From assembly GCA_015847255.1 (NCBI GenBank), contig JADLZK010002652.1, forward strand, positions 1 to 64,000: a stretch of DNA of 64,000 nucleotides, read 5' to 3'. The DNA comes from Hyparrhenia diplandra (Eukaryota; Streptophyta; Magnoliopsida; Poales; Poaceae). Position 1 is the stretch's first letter. Each line of letters begins with the position of its first letter. The notes under the pieces were generated by a model, which saw nothing but the letters and a program-made list of their open reading frames with translations, ran no database searches and was not told the DNA's origin. The position numbers and the translations under genes are program-made. This document shows positions 34,514-45,970 of this stretch, piece after piece.

Positions 34514-35471
34514 ACACGAAGGTGAAGTGTCGTCGCCTACAATGGTGCAAACTAGCCGGCCACGGAGATTGAAGAGAAGCCACCCCACATACTTATGAAG
34601 ATTGCGAGAATTGCTGCTTAATTGGTTTTGGAAAGATGTCATGCTTTTATTTATGTCTATGACTCTATGGTTATTGGTCTTTTATTTTAGAAGTTCATGT
34701 AGGCTTAGTTTCTAGAACATTAGGTGGATTTTGTTGTATGTAACCATTAAATCTGTAATGTTTGGCGATATTAATGTATGATGATTTTTCGGATTTAAAA
34801 GAGCTGAATTCCACGAATAAATTCAAAATTTTAAAACAAAAACGCCGGGTGGCATGGGCCCGACGCGGTGAATGAGCAACAAACCGGTAGTGTAACTATA
34901 CCAAACACTATCGGTTTGAATTACTAACCGTCATAGACGACGAAACATCAGCGGCCGTTTGCATTAACCAACCGATAGTCTCCACTCTAATAACAGCGTG
35001 TCGGGTTGAGATCAGTAAAGCGGTGTTCACGTAAAAGTTCACTAACGGGTTCAAAGTAAGCCGCCATTGTTAGCTCTTCGATACCTTTGTCGCTCGGTCT
35101 AACCCGATAGTGTTATCCCCACGATTACGTCGGTTCGTTAAAGCCCGGCGGTGCTCCCAATATCAACTCTGCCGTGACTTCCGAACCTCGCATTGCTTGG
35201 ATCAAAAATGCTGCTTAGGGTCGTGGAACACCCGGCGGTGTTCGGTGGCGAGGCGCTTTGCCGGTTCGATATCAAGCCGTGATCTCTCCTCAAATCGCCG
35301 GTGTTTTGACCCGGTAGTGTTCAAACCCCACATCACTACGCTATGGTTACGCCGGTTCGGTTTTTCCACGGTGAAGGGGGTTGGAGCCCGGTGATGGATG
35401 GATTCTGTAGTAGTGTATGTACAAAGAAGACTGGCGACAAATGAGAATAAAACCGAACTGTTAGTGAAGTA

Positions 35472-35705
35472 CTTCTTCCATCTCAAATTGTAAGTTGTTT
35501 GACTTTTTGACAACAAAGTTTGACAACTCATCTTATTTAAAAATTTATGCAAAATATCACTTCTTTTGCCGTGGCTTTCTTTATTAATAAAAGTTTTTAA
35601 AAGAATGACTTAAATTTGACTATATTTACGTAAATTTTTTGAATAAGGCGAATGGTCAAATTTGGAGCCAAAAGTCAAACGACTTACAATTTAGGATGGA
35701 GGGAG
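35472..35705. mobile_element. Stowaway MITE adjoining the CACTA element
   Basis: A 234-bp element with left terminus CTTCTTCCATCTCAAATTGT and right terminus acaatttaggatggagggag, flanked by TA (35470-35471 and 35706-35707). The interior contains ctttgactttttg and agaatgacttaaatttgac blocks, also found decayed at 6395-6540. It begins 57 bases beyond the right end of the large CACTA element. Confidence 0.9.
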
Positions 35706-35707
35706 TA

Positions 35708-36483
35708 TCTTTTTTTTTTTGACTCAAATGATGATTTTAGGAAAGTTATCAAAAGTAAAACTTAGGAACCATTTTTTTAAATACCGTTGGAGATGATCTC
35801 AGGCCGATCGTAGCCTGCTGACCATGCATCTCCTCATGATCAGCATAATGTACATAGACGATCATGGTCAATCACGCATGTCAGGTCGATCACACGATCA
35901 AAACGCACCTAACTAATCCATTTGAGTATGTTGCTCCTTTCTGCGGCACTCAATCCTAACTCAGCTAACGTATTGTGGTGCGTATTGCGTGGCAGCCACG
36001 ATCAGGCGAGGGGAGACGCATGCATGTGTGTGCTACCACCAGATGTCATAAGCACGAGCTCACAATGGGCTGTGAGTTAGTGGCTGTCTGGGTCTAATGG
36101 GCAGATATACATGCGTTGGTCAACATATATATACGTGCACCAGTCAACGCCAGCCAATACGATCGTTCATGGAAAACACACAAGATAGTGCCGGTCACAT
36201 TACTAGCATCACCGCAATACCTCCGGTGTGGCCTTTTCTTGGGTGGACCCTCGCCTAAACATGAACGTAAGGGGTTTTTATATGATTTATGGCATTCTTT
36301 TTTTTTGGGGTTGCTACAAGATCAATCTCTAACACCATGCTTGAATGTAGATATTCAGACCATGAATTTGCAATTAGAATTGATATTTTTCTCAATCCTG
36401 TTGTTTGGGTGTCTTTTCAATTGGGATATATATAGAAAGCATGTTTCCAAGATACTTGGATATTGCATACGTTGGTGTTGTAG
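35708..36483. other. Intergenic, no gene seen
   Basis: Mixed-composition DNA with no recognisable protein, terminal repeats or RNA gene. ORFs up to 129 codons (36116-36505) lack motifs and run into the LTR, so I treat them as chance. Confidence 0.45.
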
Positions 36484-37035
36484 TGTCACAGACCGGATAG
36501 ATTGAGCCGGTTGTGACACGTCGACGACGAACTCCAAGGCGGCGGCGGCGGTGGAGACGGCGGCGGCTGGCAGTGGTGGTTGGGTTGGGAGCGGCGGGGA
36601 GGGGGGCGGGCGGTCTTGCGAGCGCGGCGGTGTGGTGCGGTGGGGGGCTCGACGGCTCGGGAGGCGGGGTAGAGAGAGAGAGGGCACGAGATTATTTTCT
36701 TTATTGCTTGTTCCCCTAAGAGATTACAAACCCCTTACTTATATAGCCCGGCTAGTGGGACTTATAATCAAACAATCTCTCTAAATGTTTCCTTATATGA
36801 TTGGAATACCTTTTACAAGCAATCATATTTATTTCCTAATAAGGGTTTCCTTATAGAATTGGAATATCCCTTGCACTTAAGATAATCCTAACTTGATGAT
36901 GAAGCGGAGATGGAAAAGGGAAAGTGGCGGCGGCGCGGGCGCCGCCCCCTCCTGGCGCGCCCCTCCCCCTCTGGGCCGCGGGTGGCGGTGGAGCTGTTTA
37001 GCCCGCCATGGCTGACCCGATCGCAGCACGTGACA
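36484..37035 (-). repeat. Solo gypsy LTR
   Basis: Starts TGTCACAGACC and ends CACGTGACA. The minus strand carries a TATA box (GGGCTATATAAGTAAGG, plus-strand about 36732-36748). Related throughout its central part to the LTR at 569-1026. Neither flank has a primer site or pol, so it is a solo LTR left by LTR-LTR recombination. The flanking pentamers (tgtag and tagtg) share only TAG, so the target duplication is not confirmed. Confidence 0.75.
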
Positions 37036-37425
37036 TAGTGGGACAAGAGCAACAAAAGAATTGTTTGGAAACCAATTTTGTTCTGATTTAGTTTATGAAT
37101 TCAGTTGCCGTCCAAACAAAAAAATTCAAATTGCAAAACATTTGAATATTCTTATTGATTTGAAATTGAAGCCAAATTCAATTCCTTGAGCCCAATGTCT
37201 ACATCCAAATTGATCCTAAAACGTATTAAAATCAATCAAAATCGACCATCAACCAAAATTAGCCAAACAGTTTACGAGTCTCGTTGCAGTTATTTGAGGA
37301 TAGTGCTAGTACCTACTCAAGGAAGTATTTGAATTTCTTGTAAAAAAAAAAAAAGGAAGTACTCGAAATGATTGAACTACCCGAAGGCGCTACTCAAAGA
37401 ATTACCCAAACCCCATGACGAAAGT
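37036..37425. other. Intergenic, no gene seen
   Basis: AT-rich sequence between the solo LTR and the hAT-type MITE; a poly(A) run sits at 37341-37352. Nothing coding was recognised. Confidence 0.45.
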
Positions 37426-37433
37426 ATTCTGAT

Positions 37434-37967
37434 TAGGCCGGGTAAAATACCCGATACCCAATACCCGTACCAGAATTGCACGATCCACGGACCCGAATTA
37501 CCCGAACCGAGGTACCCGATCCCAAATTCGGATAGCGATTTTGATTACCCGAAATTAGTTTGGGTAATTGGACAATACACTTTGGTACCCAAACTACCCG
37601 AAGATTTGACTTCATCTTTATATTTACCACGTGTTGTTAGTTGAACACCTAAAATTATCACTTTATTAGAATATAATTCTCTCGGTTTGAACAAATGACA
37701 ATAATATACTATTCTTCACAAATTGTTATTGAAATTCTACACAAATTTAGTGAAATTATATATAAATTGCTACTAAAATTTTGTGTAGTTTGTTGGTTTC
37801 TATAAAATCGGGTAGATCGGGTATACCGAAGACCAATGCTCGGGCACCCGAAATTTCGGGTAATGTTTTTTCAGAGCTAAAATCGGGGTTGAGTTTTCAT
37901 TACCCGAATTTTAAATTACCCAAATTACCCAACCTGAAAAATCGGGTAACCTGAACGTCCAGGCCTA
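37434..37967. mobile_element. hAT-type non-autonomous element with 8-bp TSD
   Basis: A 534-bp element beginning TAGGCCGGGTAAAATACCCG and ending cgtccaggccta. It is flanked by a perfect 8-bp duplication ATTCTGAT at 37426-37433 and 37968-37975. The ends are rich in inverted copies of tacccga/tcgggta. An 8-bp TSD and TAGG/CCTA termini point to the hAT superfamily. No transposase is encoded; the apparent ORFs simply translate the repeated motif. Confidence 0.88.
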
Positions 37968-38145
37968 ATTCTGATGGTTCCAACAATACGCAAGTTGTAA
38001 GAGTAAAAATTCTGTTTTTGAAAAGAACTTTATTCATTACTCGAAGACAAGGTGACAAATTTTGCGATTTGGAGAGGGAAAATAGACTTTTGTATAAAAG
38101 TTAAAGGATACTTTTTTCTAAAAACAGGCCTTAAAGGGAGATTAT

Positions 38146-38283
38146 TGGGCTAGTGGCCCATAAGGCCATAACCTTCCCTGCGCCTGCCTTTTGTTTCCCG
38201 GCAGTTCTCCCGTGCCGCCTCCTCGCCGCCGCCATCGTCGCCCCCCTCCGACCGCCGCGCCGGAGCACGCAATCCCGATCCTG
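38146..38283 (+). promoter_or_regulatory. Core promoter and non-coding exon 1 of RPC4
   Basis: Two site II-type elements sit back to back: TGGGCT at about 38147 and, inverted, GGCCCA at 38155-38160. These TGGGCY motifs are common upstream of plant housekeeping and ribosomal-type genes. A C/T-rich leader follows and ends at a good splice donor (GATCCTG|GTAAGC, exon end 38283). There is no TATA box. Assignment to RPC4 is inferred from position and strand and the acceptor directly before the RPC4 start codon. Confidence 0.55.
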
Positions 38284-40814
38284 GTAAGCACCTCTCTTCC
38301 TCTGGCCTTCTTCTTTTTCCCTCCCTCCGGATCTCTAATCTCTCCTCCGTTCTCTAATCTCACCTGGACTAGCCTTGTGTCCGGTGTTGCGCCGCCACCC
38401 AGGCTTGCCTGCCTTCTGCACGCCCACGCGGCCAACTCGACAACTCCTGCAGCCTGCACAGTACTACTGAGAAGCAGGTGCTCCTTCCTCGTTTGTTTTC
38501 CTTCAGCTCTCTGTTTAACCTTTTTCAGAATATCTGACGTGAATAATCTCTGTCTGAACTTCATGTAAAGTTATTGTTTGGCCAGTGCCTTTGCTCAAAT
38601 TTGAGGAGCTCAGCCATACTAGATGTGTATCTATTTTCAGTTCCTATTGAATCAATGACATTATCGTTGTTCATACTAGGCTTGGGTAGTAGAATTGTAA
38701 GATGCAGTGCAAGTGATTATATAAGCCGAGTGTGACCTAATAAGGTATTTCTGTTAACTGAGCTAGTCCATCAATCCAATTTAATGGAGCCACTAGGCCT
38801 CAATCCGTTTATTTCCTTAGCTGGTCTAGAGTTTTAATTTCTCAATGTACTGGACAAGTGCTCTTGAGCACTGTATATGTTTTGCGCAGACAATATAGTG
38901 TTGTTTTATAGCAAGGTCCTATGGATTGTTGTGTTCATCCACTAGGCTACAAACCAACCTTTCAATCTTGAAACATTGATGTATACTGATATTTGATAAT
39001 ATATGCATGCAGTTTCCTAAATTAGTTCTATTGCGTAATATGCATGCAGTAAATTAGTTCTATTGCATGTTGGCATGTAAACAGGAGACTTAAATGATAT
39101 CTTTTATATTAAGGGTTGTTAATATACTTTCTGTTGCCTGCTGAACATTGTTGAGATAATAAACTGACAAGTCCAAAAACTTTGAAATGATTGTAGTAGC
39201 ATCACAGCCGCCAATAAGGAAACGGACAATTGACAAAGGAGGAAAAGAAATTTAGGAGAACAGTAAAAAAGTATTTCCTGGCCACACAACTTGTTGTAGT
39301 TCTTGTGTTCCTATCTCTGATGGGTGGGGTTGATAGTTCAGTGAACCAAACTTGTAAGAAATTTGAATTTGCAGTTTTGGAGACGCGCTGCTTTTGTGCT
39401 GGCCGGTAGTATAATAGATGAGCTGAGGCTGTATGTCATTATAGATTTTTTTCTCCTCTAGGTGGATGTATTTTTATAGTTTACTAATACGCATTTATTA
39501 GCTACTCCTGTGATCTGTTTAGAAATACGTTGCTAGTGCTTAGTAGCAGTGCTACATGCTAATTGTTTTGGAAAGCCCTTGAGAAGGCCCTTACAGTGCC
39601 TAGTAGCAGCACGTTGCTAGTGGCAGCACATGTTTGTGAAGGCCCTTGGATCGTAGTGTGCAGACAGCCCTTGGGCTCAAAAATAGGATTCAAGTGGATT
39701 AGGATGCTATGAAACTACGGATTGGATGGAACTGAGTCGAATCAAATAAGTGAGGGCTGGCTGGATGGATCAGTCAATAATAAATTAGGATCGGAGTGGG
39801 GTTAAGGCCAGATCCTGATCCTTTCCCAGGCAGACCGATGCCCCTCGTCCTCGTGTCGTGTGTGCTGTCTGTCGCCACCGCCACTGTCGTCCCCAGGTAC
39901 TCTCACCCTTTCTCTTCCGTTCCTGATGTGCGAAACTAAGCACCCAAGTCTGCCTCTGCGCATACTGTCCCGACTCTCGAAGCCTTGCCCTTCCCCTCCC
40001 TCCTCTTCCTGTTGAGCGACGGCGCCGACGCCTTCGGTCGGCTTGCCTGGCCGGCCCGCCCTTCCACAGTCGTACCTGCAGCGCTGGTTGTGTACCCCTG
40101 AGCTCTGCGGGATGCCCGGGCTGCTTGTGGCCAATGCCACTGCGCAGTGTATGTGTGTGCCGGTGGCCGATCGTAGTTGTTGCTTTGCCTCTGTTGCACG
40201 CCTTCTTTACAAGGCTGCATCTCTAGTGAGTAAAATGTGGGGATATTAGGTGGATGTTGGCACGTGCCTGAAATTGTTGATTTGATTGTGAAATATGAAT
40301 GGGTTAGTTGGTAGACAGTAGAGAATAAGGACGAAGGTTTCTATATATCTGAAATTGGTGATTCACAGATTGTGATGAAATGTGAATTTGTGATTCAACA
40401 AATCCGCATATGATTGCTTAAGACTGATCACTGATGCCCCAATTTATTTTTGCTTGTTTTTTATGACCTTAATGTTTTTTAATTGCTTGTTTATGTAAGT
40501 TTTGAACTTTTGTGTTGAATTTGAGGTATTATGAGATCTTCTAGATCCACTATCTTTATGTACCAAACCATTTACCAAATTTTGTATTGGATTATACAGT
40601 GTTGCATAAGGGATTTTTTTAGTTATGCATACCCTGAATTCAATTCCTGGACCTGCCATTGATTGGTTCGCGATGACAAACATGGGAGCTTAATGTTTTA
40701 TTTTTGTTCGGTGTCAAAGCAATTTGAAACATGTCACTTTAGCTGGAATCAGTAGATAAATGCAGTGCTGAAATTGATGTTTATTGACACCAGTCTGCTC
40801 CTCATGTTCTGCAG
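38284..40814 (+). other. Large intron in the RPC4 5' UTR
   Basis: From the donor at 38284 (GTAAGC) to the acceptor ending ...tctgcag at 40814, 17 bases before the RPC4 start codon. Introns in 5' leaders are frequent in grass housekeeping genes and often raise expression. A GC-rich patch at 39800-40230 could be an alternative first exon or captured sequence; I recognise nothing in it. Confidence 0.5.
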
Positions 40815-40831
40815 GTTTCACACTTCTTACC

Positions 40832-43440
40832 ATGGATGACAAGAGCAAGGTCAAGAAGGAAATAGATGGCCCCATTGACCCCCCTCCTCGCAAGGTTGGC
40901 ATGTCCTTGGTCATCCCTTATATAGTTTCGCTCTATGCTACTCTTACTATTGTTGTTGTTTTTTGAAAATGTAAGGGGGGACTGAAATTCGCACCAAAAA
41001 TACCTCAGAAGAAACCTGCCAAGGTTGTCCCAAAGAAGTATGCAATTCAGTTTAAAATTTTCTCCTTACCTGGATGTCTTCCATTTGAGATTTGCAGAAT
41101 TGGCAAATCTGATGTGGAGTGAGATTTTACTGTAACTTGACAGGGAACCAGTTGAGGAGAGCAAGGAGGAAGCTGTGGATAAGGAGTTATTGATGAAACT
41201 TAAGATTGCACAGGTATTAATTTCTCTTTGGTTCTTGGCAGTTATTTGTGTCTACAAACTTTTCATTTGAGAATTGGTTGATGTATACAGTATCTTGCCT
41301 CATTTTTGCAGAACAAGTATCCCTCTGCAAGAATTAAGTCTGAGGAAAAGCGTAAGGATGCTGACTTTTGTTCACCACATGCATTATAGTCTAAACCTTA
41401 TCACTACCTGTGAAAGTTGTAGTTCCTACTTCCTACTCAATGAGCATGCTCAAGGCTAATGTCATCAATTGTTATTGATTAGTCACTTAGCACTTTTCTA
41501 GTCTGTTTTACATTTTTAACTTTAATAAATATATCTATTAAACATGCTTGATTGATTACTTACCACTTGATAAAAACTGGCAACATAGCAACTGCATATG
41601 CCATACACTTATATGAGCAAGAGCAGTCTTATTTACTATGTTATATACTTATATCTTCTGTACTTCACTTGGAAAGCATTTTTCTGCCAATAATCCTAAA
41701 AGAATATTTGTTGCAACATTGCAAGTAGTTTGAGCTGATAAAATACAAGCATGTGATTTGGTTTCCATCTATGTATGATGATGTGCTCTGAGTTGGCTAA
41801 CTATAATTATGCGCTTTGGTTGGGAGATTCACCACTATTTTTTTTTCTTCTTAATACAAAGATACGCAGCTGTGTCGTATTCATCACTATTTAATACAGG
41901 GACATACTTCTGCATTAGGTTGTCTTGAAAATGCATTGTGTAGATCATGTACCGAAATTTTTATTAGCTAGAATTTACTGTGTGTGTGTGTGTGTTCTTG
42001 CTTACGTGTTATGGATTATTCATTATAACTATAAGGCTTCTTTGGTGTTTGTAATTATACTTTTTTTTTTGTAATTTTGGTGATATTTTTATTTTTGTTC
42101 TCTTGCACACCTAGCTAACACTGTATTGCTTTGTTGGCATAGCAAAAAGTGGTACACAAGTTGCATTTGGACAAGGAAATTCTACTTATGCAAGACATTT
42201 TGGCATGCCCAAAAGGATTCTTCAGCAGGTATCAGTGAAAATATTTATCTTCATTGTTTATGACTCGAAACATCCCATACAGGTTGCTGTTTTCGGACCT
42301 TAACACCTTGTTTCTGTTGCATATTCAGATGGAGCTTCGAAGTTAACAAAACAATATGCAGAGCCATGGGTGTGTAAATATCAAATTACTGATGTGGATT
42401 GCTTCCTCTTCAGAATTATTCATTGATTTTCCTTTTTTTTTGCAGGACTATACCCATGATTATCCTGTTACTCTCCCACTAAGGAAGCCCTACTCTGGAA
42501 ATCCTGGTATATTGATAGTCTTTAGTCCAAATTGCAAGAGATTTTCTTCAATCGACCCTTACACCCTTCCTACATTGCTGACACAGAAATTCTGGATGAG
42601 GAAGAATTTGGAGAATCTTCTGACAGCAGGGCTCAAGATGCTAAATTATCGGCAGCAGAAGAGCTTGGATTAATGGTATGTATCAATGCAGATTCAGCAC
42701 CTTTTTCACTTCTGGTTATGAAATATTTTCATCTGCACCACCAATTGATGGGTACTTTTTCACTTATGCCATCAGTCTATGTCAATGACATGTGGGACCA
42801 GAACACATGTATCATTGACTACCTTGGCGGCATAGTTAAATTCCTCTCTAGTTGTCATACAAACGGGGTTTACTTTGAAGGTCAATTGTATAGACCAAGG
42901 ATACCAGCTTGATTTTTCAGGCATTGTTGATCTTGCCTCATATGCATGTTTTGTGTTGATAGGATCGGGTGTCGGAATCACAGTTCCTCTTCTTCCAGTT
43001 CCCAACCTCTCTTCCTTTACCGAGGCAGCCACAATCAGGTGTTAACCCTAATGTAGTCTCCGATGAGAAACATGAGGGCATGAGGCCATCATCACACATT
43101 GGCTCAAAACTGAAAGAGATTCCTGAAGGCTATATGGGGAAAATACTCGTATATAGCAGTGGTAAAGTGAAGATGAAGATCGGCGACGCTCTCTTTGATG
43201 TGAGGATTGAAACTTGAAGATGTCATATTTTCTGTTGAGGTTTTCTATGCAGTACTAAGGAAGTCATACTGACAAACTGTGCAGGTTTCATCTGGTTCGA
43301 ATTGCATGTTTGTCCAGGAGGTTGCAGCAATCAACGCCAGAGAAAAACAGTGCTGTACGGTGGGGGAGATCAGCAAGCGTGCTGTTATCTCCCCAGGTAT
43401 TGACTACATGTTGGGTTCTGTTGACAAGATGGAAGAATAG
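40832..43440 (+). CDS. RPC4: DNA-directed RNA polymerase III subunit RPC4 (C53)
   Basis: Inferred exons: 40832-40909 region (MDDKSKVKKEIDGPIDPPPR), 40976-41037, 41144-41213, 41312-41351, 42143-42228, 42329-42369, 42446-42506, 42587-42675, 42963-43199 and 43285-43440. All have GT/AG borders. RPC4 pairs with RPC5 (C37) on RNA polymerase III and aids termination and reinitiation on tRNA and 5S genes in the nucleus. Recognisable family segments are GGLKFAPKIPQKKP near the N-terminus, PVTLPLRKPYSG, ESQFLFFQFPTSLPL, GYMGKILVYSSGKVKMKIGD and CMFVQEVAAIN..CCTVGEISKRAV at the C-terminus, ending DKMEE. The start ATG has ACCATGG context. One junction (42228/42329) is one base out of phase; an extra G in the GG|GT run at the donor would fix it. 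The length of roughly 280 residues is typical. Confidence 0.92.
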
Positions 43441-44456
43441 TTCATTTGGTTCCTTTCAAGCAAAACATGACCATATTATTTCCGTTACAAGGGAGTTTTG
43501 CTTCTTATATAGAAAAACCTGTGATACCCTTTCAGACCTACTTATATATTTGCTTGACGCACATAGATGAAGATAGTTTTCTTCGTTGGTTTACTAGTGG
43601 AATAGGGGGGTGGGGGGGTTGACTTTCTTATTTGACTAAACAAGGATGGATATATTTTTATTTGACCGGGGCAAAATTTTTTCTCCCCTTTATGACACTG
43701 GGTTTATTTACTTTTTTTGACACTTGCAAGCTTTTGAACATGACAAATGCAAGACAAGCTCCTGTATGCTTCACTATCGACATAGCGTTTCATTTTAACT
43801 GAAATCACTGTGGACATTAGATGTTTATGCCAAAATGAACATAATCTATCACTAATATTTTTTTAATCTTGTGCGTGTTTTCTGATTTCTAGATTGGTAA
43901 ACCCATCTCCAATAGTCCAATAGTTCTTATCTTTAGACCACCTTGAGCCGTTTACAAATATTGACAAGTATGAAATCAAGACATTTATGGCCCCATAGAA
44001 CCCCTATTGATTTGCTAGTTTATCATGTAAATACCTAGCTGACTCAACGCTAGGCTTAACGAGGATAAGGGCCTCTAAAAACTTCTTTTCATTCTATGAA
44101 CTTTGTATTCCTATATTTCAAACATGAAACTTCTCATTGTCTATTCTAGTTTGTTTTCAATACTATGTCCGATACTTATACCTCATCACATTCTTATGTT
44201 TACTCTCGTTCCTTGATTTTTTTTTTTTCCCATTCCTCTGTTACAAATGTGCCCTAAATGTTTTGATACTGGCCTAATGTACCCACATCATATTCCTTTG
44301 CCTTCTCTCACTCATCATATTCATGTGCTTTTTCCATGAATCTGCTCCAAATAGGCTCTAGAATGAAGGATCGAAAAATACAGAAACGGTAGAGAACACA
44401 GGAATTGGGTATGAACAAAGAGGCCTGAAAATACATAAAAAAACATAGAAATTGTA
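43441..44456. other. RPC4 3' UTR and intergenic DNA
   Basis: The RPC4 3' untranslated region must begin here, but the poly(A) site is not evident. A G-rich run lies at about 43606-43619. Nothing coding was recognised. Confidence 0.45.
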
Positions 44457-44760
44457 AATATCATCTACAAAATCTAACAAAACATAATTAATTTAATTTG
44501 TGAACGGTGAACCATGGGGCCTACGTCAGTCCTTGTGATTTATAATGTCCACTGGTCTCACCTTTGTCTCAGACCGCTATCTTCCTCAAGCTTAAAAAAA
44601 GAAACAAAGAAATATCATCTACTAAATCTAACTAAACATAATTAATTTAATTTGTGAACGGTGAGCCATGGGGCCTAAGTCAGTCCTTGTGATTTATATT
44701 GTCCACTGGTACTCACCTTTGTCTCAGACCACTATCTTCCTCAAGCTTAAAAAATGAAAC
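44457..44760. repeat. Tandem duplication, two ~154-bp units
   Basis: Unit 1 (44457-44605) and unit 2 (44611-44760) both run from aatatcatcta through taattaatttaatttgtgaa, ccatggggcct and agtccttgtgatttat to cttcctcaagctt and an A-run. About ten differences separate them. Only two units are present. It lies between the convergent RPC4 and E2 genes. Confidence 0.92.
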
Positions 44761-45970
44761 AACGAAGCGTGGGTAGCTTCAGTGGCGATGACAAGTCGAT
44801 GAGAGCAAGAGTTCATTGGCAGTAGTAGGCGTAAGTCTGCAGAGAAAAGTATTCTCAAATCAAAAAGAAAAAGTCTACAGAGCGAGAACTCGACGGTAGC
44901 AAAGAGCTTCGCAAATCGCATAAACAAAAGTGCTGCGATGGGTTGGCAACGTACTGTAGCTTATTGCCTCTTCTTCCTGACTGTCTTTGCCTTTGGGCAT
45001 GCATACACGAAAACCAGAGCTCACAGCGAATGTTTGACCTCCTCTCTGCTTGGTGAAGGAGAGCTTTCTTTGCTCTAGAACAGACTCATAAATCATTATA
45101 CTCCGTTCCAAACACTTCCCTTTCCTTCCTCCATTCGGAACAATTCGGCCAATCTCAATGCAGGGTTCATAGAGGTGTCATGCACATTAAATAAGATGAC
45201 ACATCAGCAAAATTAATGACTTGACAAGGTCATTAAATGAGTGAGTTTTATCATATGAGAGGAGTTTCATCCCTATGAAACTCATCTGGCTCGGTTTTTT
45301 GTAGTGTCATGAAACTATGCATTTGAGAAATTATCATCCCAATGAGATAATAATGCATATCTAAGTCCATTCCTCAAATTCAGTAGAATTGACTTTATTC
45401 CTCATACTAATAATCTGTTCCACACCTTAATCCAAACAAGGACATTTCTCAAAACGAACGCCACATAAACCTTTCCTCCCGATTCAATTCATCCACTTTT
45501 CCTTTGTTACCCAAACAGGCCCTATTGGACGGTTAACCACAGGAAACATGACAGCTGGAGTTCAAAAACAAAAAGACGTCGAGACCATTCAACAGAGCGA
45601 GCGATTGGAGCACCGTTTTAACGACAGTATAATACAACCCATACTTCCTTCAGTTGCTGACTGGCTAGCTGGAGGCGAAATTGTCAACCAACAAAAAAAT
45701 GCAGCAGCTTCTATTGCTCTTGCATGGCAAATAAAATGACTGGGAACTGCTTCCCGAAACCGAAATGGAACATCCGAAAATTAAACATGACCTCACATTG
45801 AGTCTAGTTTGCTGCTCTCTTCTACGATTATATAGAAAAACCTCACGGTATCCTCAGCTCAGATTTCGTCTTTCTGAGGAAGTAAATCTTTTTCATCAGT
45901 CAAAAATTTGCATGGTATTATTTCCAGATAAGCACAGAACAGTCTGGCAGGGCAGCGCTGGTGCGAGAAT
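44761..45970. other. Intergenic DNA and E2 3' UTR, with a MITE-like block
   Basis: About 45160-45400 resembles a common rice MITE in its gtgtcatgcacattaaata, gacacatcagcaaaatta and gtagtgtcatgaaact segments, but clear termini are missing. The part near 45750-45970 is probably the E2 3' UTR (minus strand). No protein-coding signal was seen. Confidence 0.4.

Larger units (their letters stand above)
22591..35415. mobile_element. Large CACTA (En/Spm) transposon, 12.8 kb, with TSD TAT
   Basis: The left terminus CACTACTACTGATTC..CATCAC and the reverse-complemented right terminus CACTACTACAGAATC..CATCAC form a clear inverted pair. Both are flanked by TAT (22588-22590 and 35416-35418), the 3-bp target duplication expected of CACTA elements. 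Subterminal regions (22600-24400 and 34840-35400) are dense in ccggtagtg, cccggcggtg and ccggttcg motifs in both orientations, presumably transposase binding sites. The interior holds a promoter and small two-exon gene (25752-26146), three ~0.5-kb tandem repeats, an RNase H1 N-terminal-like domain (34405-34513) and a nested gypsy element (27671-32596). No TNP2-type transposase could be read, so the copy is probably non-autonomous. Without the gypsy insert it would be about 7.9 kb. Confidence 0.88.

Noticed and set aside
35202..35552. 116-codon minus-strand ORF at the right CACTA end
   Set aside because: It spans the subterminal repeats, the terminus and the adjacent Stowaway element, so it is a chance reading across element boundaries.
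39802..40249. ORFs in the RPC4 leader intron
   Set aside because: They have no motifs and overlap on both strands; better read as GC-rich intronic sequence or a possible alternative first exon.
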